This document shows, in pieces, positions 11,306 to 22,378 of a stretch of DNA of 64,000 bases. This DNA comes from Stemphylium vesicarium. Taxonomy: Eukaryota > Ascomycota > Dothideomycetes > Pleosporales > Pleosporaceae. Below the pieces are notes generated by a model, which saw only the letters and a list, made by a program, of their open reading frames with translations, was not told where the DNA came from and searched no databases. Where the stretch lies: positions 124,001-188,000 of the forward strand of contig QXCR01000014.1 in NCBI GenBank assembly GCA_004380135.1, written 5' to 3'. Position 1 is the first letter of the stretch, and each line of letters opens with the position of its first letter. A program made the translations under genes and the position numbers.

Positions 11306-12145
11306 ATGCCATTCGCAAACTACATCGGGATCGCAGCTTACGGCGACGCCAACTTCCCAGAGGCGTTTTGTGCTTTGCCTGGTCCACATACCTATGCGAC
11401 CATCAAGCCAAGTCCTTTGGGTCCCAGGGTCAAAGTAGGCCATTCACTAGCAAACCCACAGTCAAGCGTATGGGCGCTGCTGTGGAGTCAGCATGGGCAT
11501 ATATCGTTCATTGACGGCGATAGATGGATTCCGATTGCTAACTTTCGACTGGACGAACCTTATTCTGAGCTATGGGATGGCGTAGCCCAGGAAAATGCTT
11601 TGGGCCATCCGGCGATATTTGACGTCTTCATCCGATACAGATTGATGGCCACGGGCCACCCGGGGTATCTTCAATTCAATCAGAACCCACTTCGGTATCA
11701 CTTTCAACCAGTTCTCTGGGAGCTGTGTGAAGAATGGGTCCATAGATCGGTCGTTGAGGCAGGAGATGGGACAGGGAGTGTTTCGGCGGAGGAGTTGATG
11801 GCAGAAGACACGATAGACACACAGCAGATTAGAAGCAATAGCAGTATGGCATACTCACATACTCCCACCTCGTCAGTGAAACTGGATTCCTTGCACTCGG
11901 AACTAGAACGGCTAATGCGCGACTTCAAGGCTTTCGAAATACACCACCCAGCCGATCGCGAAGCCTGACGAAGCCAAAAGAGCAAAAATCGTCAGCGCGC
12001 CACAAAGGCTGAAGGACAAATTAAAGAAATGGAAAAGAAGCTTATATTCGCACAGCGAACGGCGCAAGGCTGGGAGGACAAGTACGAAGAGGTTCAGAAA
12101 GGCCTGCGAAGACTGTTAAAGGACGCAGAAGTTGAGAACGCGTGA
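11306..12145 (+). pseudogene. unknown protein, frame interrupted by TGA
   Basis: From ATG 11306 an open frame of 220 codons runs to TGA at 11966-11968. The family is not recognised. The first 130 residues look folded (WALLWSQHGHISFIDGDRW, PAIFDVFIRYRLMATGHPGYL); the rest is polar. After the TGA the same frame stays open for another 58 codons to 12145 and encodes a highly charged, helix-forming stretch (QIKEMEKKL, then WEDKYEEVQKGLRRLL) that looks like a coiled coil continuing from ELERLMRDFKAFEI before the stop. The context GCC TGA CGA suggests a CGA to TGA change or readthrough (UGA followed by C is the leakiest context). If the stop is real the protein ends at residue 220. No signal peptide or membrane segment. 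Confidence 0.55.
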
Positions 12146-12498
12146 AAGAAAAGGCTTAGACGGGTAACTACCGCTCAGAAAATAGAATCTTTAGTGTCGC
12201 AATGAGAATCTACAATCATCCCCCCAAAATGTGATGCAAACGGAGAGAGTACTATGCAAACGTCGCGAGACAAGGGTGTCAGGCTCGCTTATCCCACCAA
12301 CCCGTCACCCACGCGGCAGGAACCTGGAAGTCCACCGGCCGGCCTACGTCATCGCTCACAGCGCAAACTGCAACACTGGGCAGAACTTGATGCGCACTGT
12401 GAACGTAATTTCCTCGGATATGTTAGCAGGGCGTATACATCAATCCTATTCTCAACTTATCTCTTGGTTATCCTAAAGAATCATCTCGCACCTTCAGG
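12146..12498. other. intergenic, nothing recognised
   Basis: 353 bp between two genes on the same strand; probable promoter of the hydroxylase-like gene. Confidence 0.45.
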
Positions 12499-13601
12499 AT
12501 GGGCGCGTTTCTATCCTCCATCCTTGCGCCTATCGCCTTACCACTAGGCTCATTCTTGGCTATCCCAATGTTCAGCTCATGGTCTACCGGCCTGAATCTC
12601 ATCTTTCTATCTGTCGCATGGACAACCATCGCAGCATCCTACTCCCCGCTCCAATTGGAACTCGTCGCCCCTCTAGTCCTGCGACTGTCACTGTACATCA
12701 TCCCTAGTCTGATCTTCTTGCTATTCGACATCGGCCTGCCCAGTCTCTCTGTCGAGTTCAAGACGCAAGGACAATGGGGAATAGCAAATAACCAGAAAGG
12801 CGGTGCAAGAGCAGTAAGAAGAGTGGTGACTTGGAGTTGTGCAAATGTGCTGCTCACAGTTGCACTGCAAGCCGGGATCGAGTTCCTCGTGACGGATGTG
12901 TTGCAGATGAAGAGCCTACTGCTCATCAAGGGTAGCAAATGGGGACTCAATCATTTGCCGAACCCATGGACGATGGTCAAGCATGGCTTCATTGGTCTTG
13001 TGTCGCGAAATGTGAGACCACTCCGCCATGCTCTCCGAATGACTTCACACACTAACAATCACACCAGATCCTCCAGTACTACATTCACACCCACCTTCTG
13101 CACTCGCCAACTGGCGGCGCCCTGTCAAACCTGCATCAGAGTTGGCACCACAGTATCCGGATCCCTTACTCCTTCGCGGCCAATTACGACCATCCTATTT
13201 GCCACCTCTTGCATCGCTTTGTGCCATTGTACCTTCCAGCAATTGCACTGCGTATGCACATTCTGACCTATCTCATCATGATCGGCCTCTTCAGCCTCGA
13301 AGAGACGTTTGTATACTCTGGCTACAACATGCTACCATCAACCATCATGCTAAGAGGTATGGCACGTCGTGCTGATGCACACATGATGAGCGAGGGAGAG
13401 GGGAACTACGGTTGCTTGGGTGTGTTAGACTGGTGCCATGGGACGACCTTGGGCAAGGATGTTGTTGAAGACCTAAAGGCAGAAATGGATAAGCACAACG
13501 TGGAAGCCAAGGCAGGGAAGGCTCTCGATGGGGCAGGAGACGCAGCGAATGGACTTGCGGGTAAGTTTGGAAGATCGAGAAAGGGCAAAGGGAAGAGATA
13601 A
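12499..13601 (+). CDS. fatty acid hydroxylase/sterol desaturase superfamily membrane protein
   Basis: Exons 12499-13011 and 13068-13601 (56-bp intron) give 348 residues. The N-terminal half has several hydrophobic helices (LGSFLAIPMF, LVLRLSLYIIPSLIFLLF, VLLTVALQAGIEFLV). The second exon carries the histidine clusters of membrane di-iron oxygenases: HTHLLHS, HQSWHHS and HLLHRF, followed by the membrane stretch IALRMHILTYLIMIGLF and a late His in DWCHGTT. The protein should sit in the ER membrane and use O2 and an electron donor on a lipid. The spacing of the His boxes differs from the C-5 sterol desaturase and C-4 methyl oxidase types, so the substrate is open. The Lys/Arg-rich end (GRSRKGKGKR) could be an ER-retention type tail. 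Confidence 0.75.
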
Positions 13602-14056
13602 ATTGCATATCAGGGAGGGAGCACGAAGTGGAACAAGCGGTTTGGCGCAATCGGGATTGAAGTCGGGGGTTGCTTTGGCCGGTTTGGTTACTGATACCCT
13701 TATGTCATGTCGTTTCGAGCTCGCGAGGCAATCGGCGCAATGATCGGTCGAATCATGTAATGTCTGTATCTCTATTCCATGCATCAGTACTCGATTACCG
13801 CCCAGTATGTACCGCGCCCATTGAACGCCCAACTATGACATCACGCAAGCGGAGACCAAATGTTCACTTCTGGACCGTCTCAGATTCGCTTGCTCGTTAT
13901 AAAGTCTCATAGTAAATGCCTCGGCGGTATCCTCCATGAAAAAAATTGGCTGCCCTGCCGCTGCGGTTCTTGATCCTCGCTAGTACGGCTGCAGTATGCC
14001 GAAGTCGTCTTTCATCCCATGCACTGAACGCCGAATGCCCGATCGTTATCCGTCGC
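13602..14056. other. convergent intergenic, nothing recognised
   Basis: 455 bp between the ends of two convergent genes; expected to hold two 3' UTRs. Confidence 0.5.
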
Positions 14057-14875
14057 TTAGAAGACCATCTGGTGAGGCCTGTCGGAGCTACGGAGGCTGA
14101 AGCTGGCACCGAGGTAGTCAACGAGGTGGGCCTCCTTCTTGATGGTGGCCAGAAGAGCCTTGTCGACGGCCTTCTGGTCCTCGACGCGGTCCTTGGAGGT
14201 CTCCTTCTTCTGTTGCAATTGTCAGTATTGTCGTATAGAGGGCTCACGCTGGGGGTACGCACCTCGGGCTTCTCGCCCTGCTTGAAGAAAGCGTCCTCGC
14301 CAGGCTTGTGGGGGGCCTTGTCCTTGGTGAAGTAGCCGTCCTGGCTGGCCTTCTCAATGACCTTCTCGTCTACGCCCGCAAGATCGACCTTGGTGGAGGT
14401 GGCGATGACATATCGGGCGTTTACTCGGCGAAGGGGAACACCGTTGACTTTGAAGGGACCGGTAACAAGGAGGACACCCTGGGCAAGGTGCTTGAGGACG
14501 ACGACGCGCTTGCCGCGGAAACGACCAGCAAGGAGAATAACGACGGTACCGGGCTGGAGGGACTCGCGAACCTTCGCAGGGCGGACAGTCTTGCGGGTCT
14601 TTTGTCGCAGTTAGCGGAGCTCCAAAAGATGCTCGGGTCTCGCAGATTTCCCCATGGCACAACCCAATGCATGCCGAAACATTGAATGCTCGCCGTGCCC
14701 AGGCAATCCTCCTCTTTAGAAATTCCCGTCTCTATCGCAAACGTACCTTCTTAGGGACAGCGACGTCCTCAGCAGGGTAGTACTTGCTGGCCTTCTGGCT
14801 ATGGTGCGGTATCGACCTCTCCCCCTTGGAGAACTTCTGGGTGGTGGGCTTCGTGTCCTCTTGTGTGGCCGCCAT
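14057..14875 (-). CDS. rpl6: 60S ribosomal protein L6 (eL6)
   Basis: Large-subunit protein eL6, which lies on the solvent side of the 60S ribosome. Exons (reverse) 14875-14747, 14598-14263 and 14209-14057, with introns of 148 and 53 bp, give 205 residues. The KOW-like core reads [20 protein letters not shown] and [14 protein letters not shown], then [15 protein letters not shown], which identifies eL6. The C-terminus is Lys/Glu-rich and helical. The first intron, in the 5' third and longer than its neighbours, is typical for fungal ribosomal protein genes. It shares a 219-bp divergent promoter with the proteasome receptor gene. Exon joins keep the frame throughout. Function is certain by family. 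Confidence 0.95.
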
Positions 14876-15094
14876 TTCGTTTCGCTGTGGTCGTTAGTGC
14901 TGGTCGGTGGTGTTGGCGATGGAGTCGATTTTCGTGAATTCCAGTGTGTGCCAAGCTGTCCAATCGATACGCGCGACCGGGCCGAGCATTGTTCCGATGG
15001 TCACGGCGTTTGCCGCCGCGTCGCCGCCAGCTCCACCGAAGAGGCCTAGGTAGCTCGAACATCATTGCCTCACCACCACCATAAACACCCAAAC
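14876..15094. promoter_or_regulatory. bidirectional promoter rpl6 / rpn13
   Basis: 219 bp separate two divergent start codons, so both core promoters must lie here or overlap the transcripts. No specific site was identified. Confidence 0.55.
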
Positions 15095-16687
15095 ATGTCC
15101 GTTCAGCCGCTGATTACGTTCAAGGCCGGCCAGTGCGAGCTCACTGTGGGTTTCACGGATAATCATCGAATTTCTTCACGATACTGATAATGCAAACAGC
15201 GTGGAGAGGGCAACCAGCAGAAGGTCAAGCCAGTGCCGACACCCGGTTACGTCTATCTGTACCAGGGAGAAGATGGTTTGTTAGCAGCTACATCACGTCG
15301 TGCATCAACTCACACGCTTAGAATTCGTACACTTTTGCTGGCGGCCCCGCGACAGGTCCCTCGATCAGTCCGAGCTTGACCTTATTATGATTCCCGGCGA
15401 CGGCTCCTTCGTCCCCTACACCGGCAAGGAGTCTACCGACGACTCCGAGAACCTCCGGTCGCCCACCGATGGCCGCATCTACGTCCTCAAGTTCTCGTCC
15501 AGTTCACAGCGCTATCTATTCTGGTTACAATCCAAGTCGGAGCACCTGCGCGGTGCGGCCTGGTTCAGCGAGCGCGACCAGAAAATCGGACAGATCGTCG
15601 ACTTGCTGCTCACGGGCGAGGAGATTGATGTTCAAGCCGAACTTGCCGGTCTTTCTGACGGTCCTGGCGGCAACAACGAGGACGAGACAATGGAAGACGT
15701 AGACCAGTCATCTAGCCGAAACCGCCACGGTAGCACCGGAGGCGCAGGAGCTGGTGCCACAGGTGGTGACATCCGAGACGAAGGTGAAGAGTCTAGAGAA
15801 GGCGGTGCTGATGGTGGCCGAGCGTAGGTTCCATCCACTTGTATCGTATGAGGCGTCGCGGCGCGGTCGACCTGTCCGGAAAGATTCGAGCTGCTGTGGA
15901 AGACTATACCAAAGTTTCATTAAAAACTTCAAAAGATATCCTGTCTCGGTACGGCGTTTGGGAAGAAGCATAAGCCCATCCAAAATTATGGCATATTGGC
16001 ACTGGCTGCTCATGTACAACAATAGAAAATTAGCATCATGCTACGTCTTCCACTGGTCACGCCGCGTCGCCCATACTCTCAATTTGTCAAGCTTTGGTAT
16101 TGCGATCAGACCGCTAACATGCTGACAGAGCTGAATCAGGCGATGTCTCGGCCATTGTCTCCAACTTTATGAACTCTCTCAAAGGCGGAAACATGGGCAG
16201 CGGCTCGCAACAACGAGGATCATCCGAACCCTTTACTACCCTCCTCGACCTCCTCTGGCCATCCCACACTGTCCCCACCGTTCAGAGTGCATCCGATGAC
16301 ATCATTGACGCTCTCTGCGCGCAACTTCCCACCACACCGTTTCTCATAGAAGCCGAAGTCGAAGACGTTGACCAGATCGACCCAAACTCCGAGACCGCGC
16401 AGATGGCCATCCAAACCTTGGGTCGGGACGAGAAAATTGATGTACTGAGCAGGATTCTGCGGGCGCCACAACTGAGGGCGGCTCTGGGTAGCTTGACCGA
16501 AGCGTTGAAGACGGGTGCGTTGCCAACCGTCAGCCAAGCCTTAAATATCGACGTCGAGAACGGCGGATACATGAGGGGAGGTGCCATGCCTCTTGGTGGT
16601 GGAGACGCGGTCAAGGCGTTCCTTGATGGCGTCAAGAAGACGGTCGAGAAGGAGAAGAAGGGAGGTGACGAGATGGACACTAGCTAG
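15095..16687 (+). CDS. rpn13: proteasome ubiquitin receptor Rpn13/ADRM1
   Basis: Subunit of the 19S regulatory particle that binds ubiquitin chains and docks the deubiquitinase UCH37 where present. Exons 15095-15145, 15200-15275, 15322-15823 and 16129-16687 give 395 residues. The Pru domain spans about 5-120 (ITFKAGQC, GYVYLYQGED, FCWRPRDRS, RIYVLKFSSSSQRYLFWLQ). An acidic and Gly-rich linker follows. The last exon encodes a DEUBAD-type domain (PFTTLLDLLWPS, LLWP region, then ILRAPQLRAALGSLTEAL). Unlike the budding-yeast protein, which is Pru only, this one is full length. The third intron is 305 bp, long for this locus, and its retention would put a stop one codon past the donor. Start chosen for MSVQPLITFKAG, the normal Pru beginning. 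Confidence 0.93.
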
Positions 16688-17067
16688 GCTTCGCATAGAG
16701 GCGATGAGGGTTGGATACGCCTCGGCGCTGGATCACGACCGATACATGACTTACGGTACATATTGAAGCAATCAATGACACGAGCATAGCGTGGTATGGG
16801 AAGAGTAATACACTTTCTGTTATTCCTGCTACTTCTCTCTCACTTCTCTGTTTTGTCTCAATCACGCCCAATATATATCGCTGTATGCACTGGCTTCAAT
16901 CCCTTCAGAATTTCCCCATCTGTCACACGCATGCCTGCAGATCCCCATCAGTACAGCAGCTGAAATGTAGGGAGCATGATCGCCTCATTTCACTCATCAC
17001 GCCTCTGTCCATCCAGAACCCTACCCTATCCGCCAAACCGCTCCCTAACCCCAGCAATCTCAGTCAA
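16688..17067. other. convergent intergenic, nothing recognised
   Basis: 380 bp between the 3' ends of two convergent genes; presumably UTRs. Confidence 0.5.
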
Positions 17068-17780
17068 TCACTCGAGGTTTTCTTCTTTCACATCTGGATG
17101 CAATTCGCGATAAACCTTCATCCAAGACTTCCGCAACACCTCCCACTCCGGTTTCAGATAGCAGCGCCGACAGGGTGCGACGCACCGAGGAAGGAGGCGT
17201 GAGAAGTAACAGTCGCAGAAGTTCGGCTCAATGCTGCTGGAGACCGCGTCAGGAGCTGCTTACAACGTTGTAAAAGGGAGAGTGCAACTTATTCATCATT
17301 CACTTCTGAGGCTGCGGGCGCGAAAGGAGTGGAAGGGGCGTTGACAAGTGTTCCCGCGGTCGACCATGTAGGAGACGGGTTCTGTGACGATGACTGTGCT
17401 AGCGGAGCCGTAGAAAAGTTAGACGAGTACCTGGGTGGTGGAGACAGCGATTCTAGACCAGAGGCTACGAAGTGAAACGTGGGTGATATACCGCTCTGTC
17501 GCTGCTCGTGGGTCGAAGGGGTGCCGACAAGTAAAGGTGCCGGGTGAATGTGAGATTGACGCTGGCTTCTTGGGCCCTGTACATTGCTTTCGCTTGCAGT
17601 TGAAGTTGGCGCTGGTGGTGTAGTGGAGGAGACAACAGAGACGGACCGCGACAGTTCAGCATCTTGTCTGTTGTCGTCGCGGGGGATATGACGCCCTGTA
17701 GCGATGGCATGCGGGCACGGCGTAATACAGACTGGCTTTTGGTTCCCACAGGCGTACACTTGGAAGAGCTTGTGGCACAT
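17068..17780 (-). CDS. conserved fungal Cys-rich protein, function unknown
   Basis: The N-terminal exon (reverse, 17780-17304) starts MCHKLFQVYACG and has a Cys/His set (C2, C11, C18, C22, H24) like fungal proteins with a small putative zinc-binding head, then a long Ser/Thr/Pro-rich disordered part. The frame stops at 17289 if unspliced. A second exon is visible at 17226-17068: PNFCDCYFSRLLPRCVAPC, then CRRCYLKPEWEVLRKSW and a stop; its Cys spacing and Trp pattern look like a matching C-terminal motif. Joining 17304 to 17226 (GTGAAT ... TTGAG, 77-bp intron) keeps the frame and gives 211 residues. The second exon is convincing, but the exact splice sites are not. No known function. Confidence 0.55.
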
Positions 17781-18248
17781 GGTAGGCTTGCAGTAGAGTG
17801 GTCGGAAGATACACGCGTGTGATCCAACATGTCTTGTATATGCGTGTTTCTTGGAGAGACGAGTGAGGGAGTTTGTATCAAGAGAGAAGAGGTACAAGAA
17901 TGCTGGCAAATAGTAAGAGTATAATTTATAGTTTGAGTGGCGCAACACACCGACATCAAACCATTGGATTGTCACTCATTGGCGGTGGATAGTCGAACCC
18001 GTCCGTTTGCACGGATCGAGCGTTGGTCATCACGGTTTTGTAAAGATTATGCGTGCAACGAGAATAATTTCCTGATCATGGGTAAGAACTTTTGGTTCTG
18101 TGGTAATAGTCGTATCGGACATTGTAAACTGAAAATGGCTAGTATATCGACAACCCCTTCTCCATGCCACAAACACCGCCATCAAACTCCATGCCACCAA
18201 ATGCTCAAACAATAAAGGACAATACGACCCCCGACAAACAGGACTCCA
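17781..18248. other. intergenic, nothing recognised
   Basis: 468 bp between two genes on the minus strand: promoter of the Cys-rich gene and 3' UTR of the prolyl-tRNA synthetase gene. Confidence 0.5.
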
Positions 18249-20094
18249 TTAGTAGCTTCGTCCGAACAAGATCCATTGCTTGGCAGGAGTCGTGCAGTCA
18301 GGGTTGATGCACTTAGTCTTGCCAGCCTCAATTCCTTCAGGCTGCTCGAAAGGAATGCACAAACTCTTTGCGCCCATGGCAGGTGCTTGCTTGTCCTCTG
18401 CGACACCGTCACCCAGGGCTGTCCTGGCACTCTTGGCCTTGACCTCATCCTCGCACTTGTCGCCCTCGCAGTGGGGAACCAACACAACGTTCTTACCATT
18501 GAGGGCAGGAACAAACTCATCCCAGTTGGTGAGTTGAATGCGGTGTTCGCGGTAGGTCTTGTCGGCCTTGTCGAACATGTCTTGCTGGATTTGCTCGAGT
18601 AGCTTGGGGACTTCTTGGACGAGATCATCAACGTTAATGGTACCGCGTGCGGCGTCCTTGTCGTCAATGTCACGACGGGAGGTGGTGACAATGCCCTTCT
18701 CGGCGTCCTTGGGGCCAAACTCGATTCGCAGAGGGATACCCTTGAGCTCCCAGTCGTTGAACTTCCAGCCGGGGGAGTAGCCTTCGCGGTAGTCGGTCTC
18801 GACGCGCACACCTGCATCCTTCAGGTCCTCTGAGATCTTCTTGACCTTACCATACAGATCCTCCTTGGCTTCGGCAGACATCCTACCGAGGTTAGCAGTT
18901 GGTTCGATGCAGATTTCGTGGATAAACATACTTGGCTGTGACACCAACAGGGATGACTACAACTTGGATCTCAGCGACCCTAGGAGGAATGACTAGACCT
19001 CGGTTGTCTCCGTGAGTCAGAATCATGACACCAATCGAACGAGTGGTGAGACCCCATGAGTTTTGCCAGACGTGGACGTGCTCTGACTTTCCAGCTTCCT
19101 TCGCGTGGGGATCTTCAACTGTGATGTCGAACATCTTGGAGAAGTGCTGACCTAGGGCATGGGAAGTTGCAGCTTGGATACCGCGGCCTGTTGCAGGGAT
19201 GAATCCTTCGATAGTTGTGGTGTAGTCGGCACCGGGGAACTTCTCGTTGACGGTCTTGGTACCCTTGACGACGGGGACAGCGAGCAACTTTTGGTAGACG
19301 TCGGAGTACCAGTCCAGAATCTGCAATACTTCGGCACTAGCCTCTTCCTGTGTAAGATGTGCGGTGTGGCCTTCTTGCCAGAGGAACTCGCGCGATCGGA
19401 TAAAAGGCATGGGATCTAGGCAAGGGTTAGACGTGGATCGAATAGAAGTGGCGCTGAATACTTACGCTTAAACTCCCATCGAACGACGTTGTTCCACTGG
19501 TTGAGCTTCAAGGGAAGATCACGGTGAGACTGGATCTTGCGGGCGAAGTAGGGGTACATGGCAGTCTCGGATGTAGGACGGACAGCCACAGGCTTCTCCA
19601 AGTTGGACTTGCCGCCCTTTGTAACCCAAGCGACCTCGGCGGCGAAGCCTTCAACATGCTCCTTCTCTCGCTCCAAGTTGTCGGCGCTGATGAAAATAGG
19701 AAAGTATGCGTTTCGGACCTTGAGTGTCTTGATCTGTGCGTCGAACCAGTCCTTGATGTTCTCCCAGATGGCATACGATGAGGGTTCGAGGATGTAGCAT
19801 CCGGCGACATCGTAGTACGAGATCATTTGGCCCTTGGTAATGACCTGCTGGTACCATTCTCCAAGGTCAACCTCTTTCGCGACATCGATACCGATCAGCG
19901 CGGATCCCTCAATCTGTCGCCTGGTCAGTATGCCGTGGACGCCCAACGCGTTCGTTTCTTGAGTGACCGACCTTCTTTTTTTGCTGCTGGGGCTTCTTTG
20001 CGGCCTTTTGGGGGGCACCGTCCTTCTTGCTCTTCTTGGTCTCGGAGATGGAAAGATCCTTCATCTTTCCGTCGGCTGCCGTGGCTTCGGCCAT
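18249..20094 (-). CDS. cytoplasmic prolyl-tRNA synthetase
   Basis: Class II aminoacyl-tRNA synthetase charging tRNA-Pro in the cytoplasm. Exons (reverse) 20094-19972, 19913-19466, 19415-18932 and 18882-18249, introns 58, 50 and 49 bp, give 562 residues. A Lys-rich N-terminal tail precedes the catalytic core. Class II motif 2 lies in [15 protein letters not shown] and [30 protein letters not shown], the proline-binding region, follows. The anticodon-binding domain starts near VVVIPVG, and the end carries the eukaryote/archaea-type C-terminal zinc domain ([15 protein letters not shown], terminal Tyr). The first intron uses a weak GTCGGT donor and the second of two close acceptors (giving ...[13 protein letters not shown]). 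It diverges from the CCT1 gene across 468 bp. Confidence 0.94.
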
Positions 20095-20562
20095 ATTGGG
20101 TCTGATGGAGAAGATGAATGTTAGCGCTGTTAGCAATAGGGCAGTAGCAAAAAGAGGCTTTGCAACTTTTGGGGACTTGCAATTGGCGTAAACAAGGTAT
20201 GCAGACCCCATAACATGTGTATAGGAGGTGTTGGCGGGGCACGCGGGGTATCCAGACGCGACTTGAAATACTCACATGCAATTGGGGAACAAAGAGTTAA
20301 CTTGGAACGCGTTAGAGTTGCGAGAAGGGGATTGAATCACAGCGACGTCCTAGAAGGTCAAGTAAGGGCAGTCTGGTTGCAGTCTCGTGTGAGTCTGCAA
20401 CCAAATGTGTGGAGGGGCCGAGTCACCGGCGCAAGGGTCCACTTTGGCGCGAGTGGGAGAGCAGCGGAGCTACAATTCGCCGACGCGGGCGGGCGTGCTT
20501 GGAGATTTTCTGGACCGCGTAGAGGCAGCAACAACACCGCGAAACAGCTAGAAGACGACAAA
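20095..20562. promoter_or_regulatory. bidirectional promoter prolyl-tRNA synthetase / CCT1
   Basis: 468 bp between two divergent housekeeping genes. Both promoters and 5' UTRs should lie here. No motif identified with confidence. Confidence 0.5.
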
Positions 20563-22378
20563 ATGGCAGGAATATTCGAGCAATCACGCAGTGGAGGAAC
20601 TCTGTGTAAGCTCGGGAAGCTCTAGCGAAGCTGGCAAGAAGAGGCTAACCGCAAAGCAGTCCTCGGAGGCCAGAAAATCAGCGGCCAGGACATTCGCGAC
20701 CAAAACGTGCTTGCGACGCAGGCTATCTCCAATGTCGTCAAGTCGTCGTTTGGGCCCTCGGGTCTCGACAAGATGATGGTCGACGACATTGGTGACGTTA
20801 CCGTGACCAACGACGGCGCCACCATCCTCAGTTTGCTCGACATCGAGCACCCCGCAGGCAAAATCCTCGTCGACCTCGCCCAACAACAAGACAAGGAAGT
20901 CGGAGATGGCACAACATCGGTAGTCATAATAGCGGCGGAGCTGTTGCGAAGAGCAAACGAGCTCATGAAGAACAAGATCCACCCCACCACCATCATCACA
21001 GGCTACAGGCTGGCACTGAGGGAGGCCGTCAAGTACATGAACGAGAACATTAGCACAAAGGTCGACGCCCTTGGCCGCGACTCGCTCGTCAACATCGCAA
21101 AGACATCCATGTCCAGCAAGATCATCGGTTCCGACTCCGACTTCTTCGCCAACATGGTCGTAGACGCCATGACGGCTGTCAAGATGACAAACAACAAGAG
21201 CGAGATCAAATACCCAGTCAAGGCTGTCAACATCCTCAAGGCACACGGCCAGAGCGCTACCCAGTCGATACTCGTCAAGGGCTACGCCCTGAACTGCACA
21301 GTCGCCTCGCAAGCCATGAAGACCCGCATCACCGACGCTAAGATTGCCTGCCTCGATATCAACCTGCAAAAGGAGCGCATGAAGCTAGGCGTGCACATCA
21401 CCATTGACGACCCAGAGCAGCTGGAGAAGATCCGTGAGCGTGAGGCTGGCATTGTCACCGAGCGTATCGAGATGATCTTGAAGGCCGGTGCCAATGTCAT
21501 CATGACCACAAAGGGAATTGATGACCTCTGCCTGAAGCACTTCGTCGAGAAGGGCGCCATGGCGGTGCGAAGGTGCAAGAAGGAGGATCTGCGAAGGATA
21601 GCAAAGGCCACCGGTGCCACTTTGGTCAGTACCCTGTCCGATCTGAACGGTGACGAGAAGTTCGAGGCAGCGAACCTGGGTCACGCAGAGGAGGTATCAC
21701 AAGAGCGTATCTCAGACGACGAGTGCATCCTTGTCAAGGGTACCAAGGCTTTCTCCTCTGCCTCCATCATCCTACGAGGAGCAAACGACTATGCCCTGGA
21801 CGAGATGGAGCGATCAGTCCACGACTCGCTGTCCGCCGTCAAGCGCACACTGGAGAGTGGACGCATTGTCCCTGGTGGAGGTGCCGTCGAGACCGCGCTG
21901 CACATCTACCTGGAAGAGTGGGCAACGTCAGTGGTAAGTTGATTCTACCCTCTTCACAAAATGCCATGGCTAACAACGCATGCAGGGCTCTCGTGAACAG
22001 CTTGCGATTGCTGCCTTTGCACAATCTCTTCTCTCCATCCCCAAGACTCTTGCCATAAACGCAGCCAAGGATGCCACCGAGCTTGTCGCTAACCTCCGAT
22101 CGCGGCACGCTCTCTCACAACGCACAGTGAACCCAGCAGACCCGTCATCGCAAGATGCCAAGCAGCTTGCCAAGTCCAAGAACTACAAGAACTACGGCCT
22201 GGATCTGATGAACGGCAAGGTACATGACTGCTTGAAGGCAGGTGTACTGGAACCCAGCATGAGCAAGGTCAAGCAATTGAAGTCGGCAGTGGAGGCGTGT
22301 GTGGCCATTATGCGAATCGATACCCTGATCAAGCTGGATCCGGAGGAGCAAGGTGGCGATGATGGGCATGGGCATTAA
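20563..22378 (+). CDS. cct1: T-complex protein 1 subunit alpha (CCT1)
   Basis: Alpha subunit of the cytosolic chaperonin TRiC/CCT, which folds actin, tubulin and others with ATP. Exons 20563-20605, 20660-21933 and 21986-22378 (introns 54 and 52 bp) give 569 residues. Group II chaperonin signatures are visible: [16 protein letters not shown] and VTNDGATIL near the N-terminus, the ATP-site [10 protein letters not shown], and GGGAVETAL late in the protein. The order [15 protein letters not shown] and the ending [12 protein letters not shown] distinguish the alpha subunit from the other seven. A 14-codon first exon is normal for this gene in fungi. No anomaly found. Confidence 0.96.

Noticed and set aside
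20584..21369. 261-codon minus-strand frame opposite CCT1
   Set aside because: Lies wholly antisense to a conserved coding exon and shows no domain; a codon-bias shadow.
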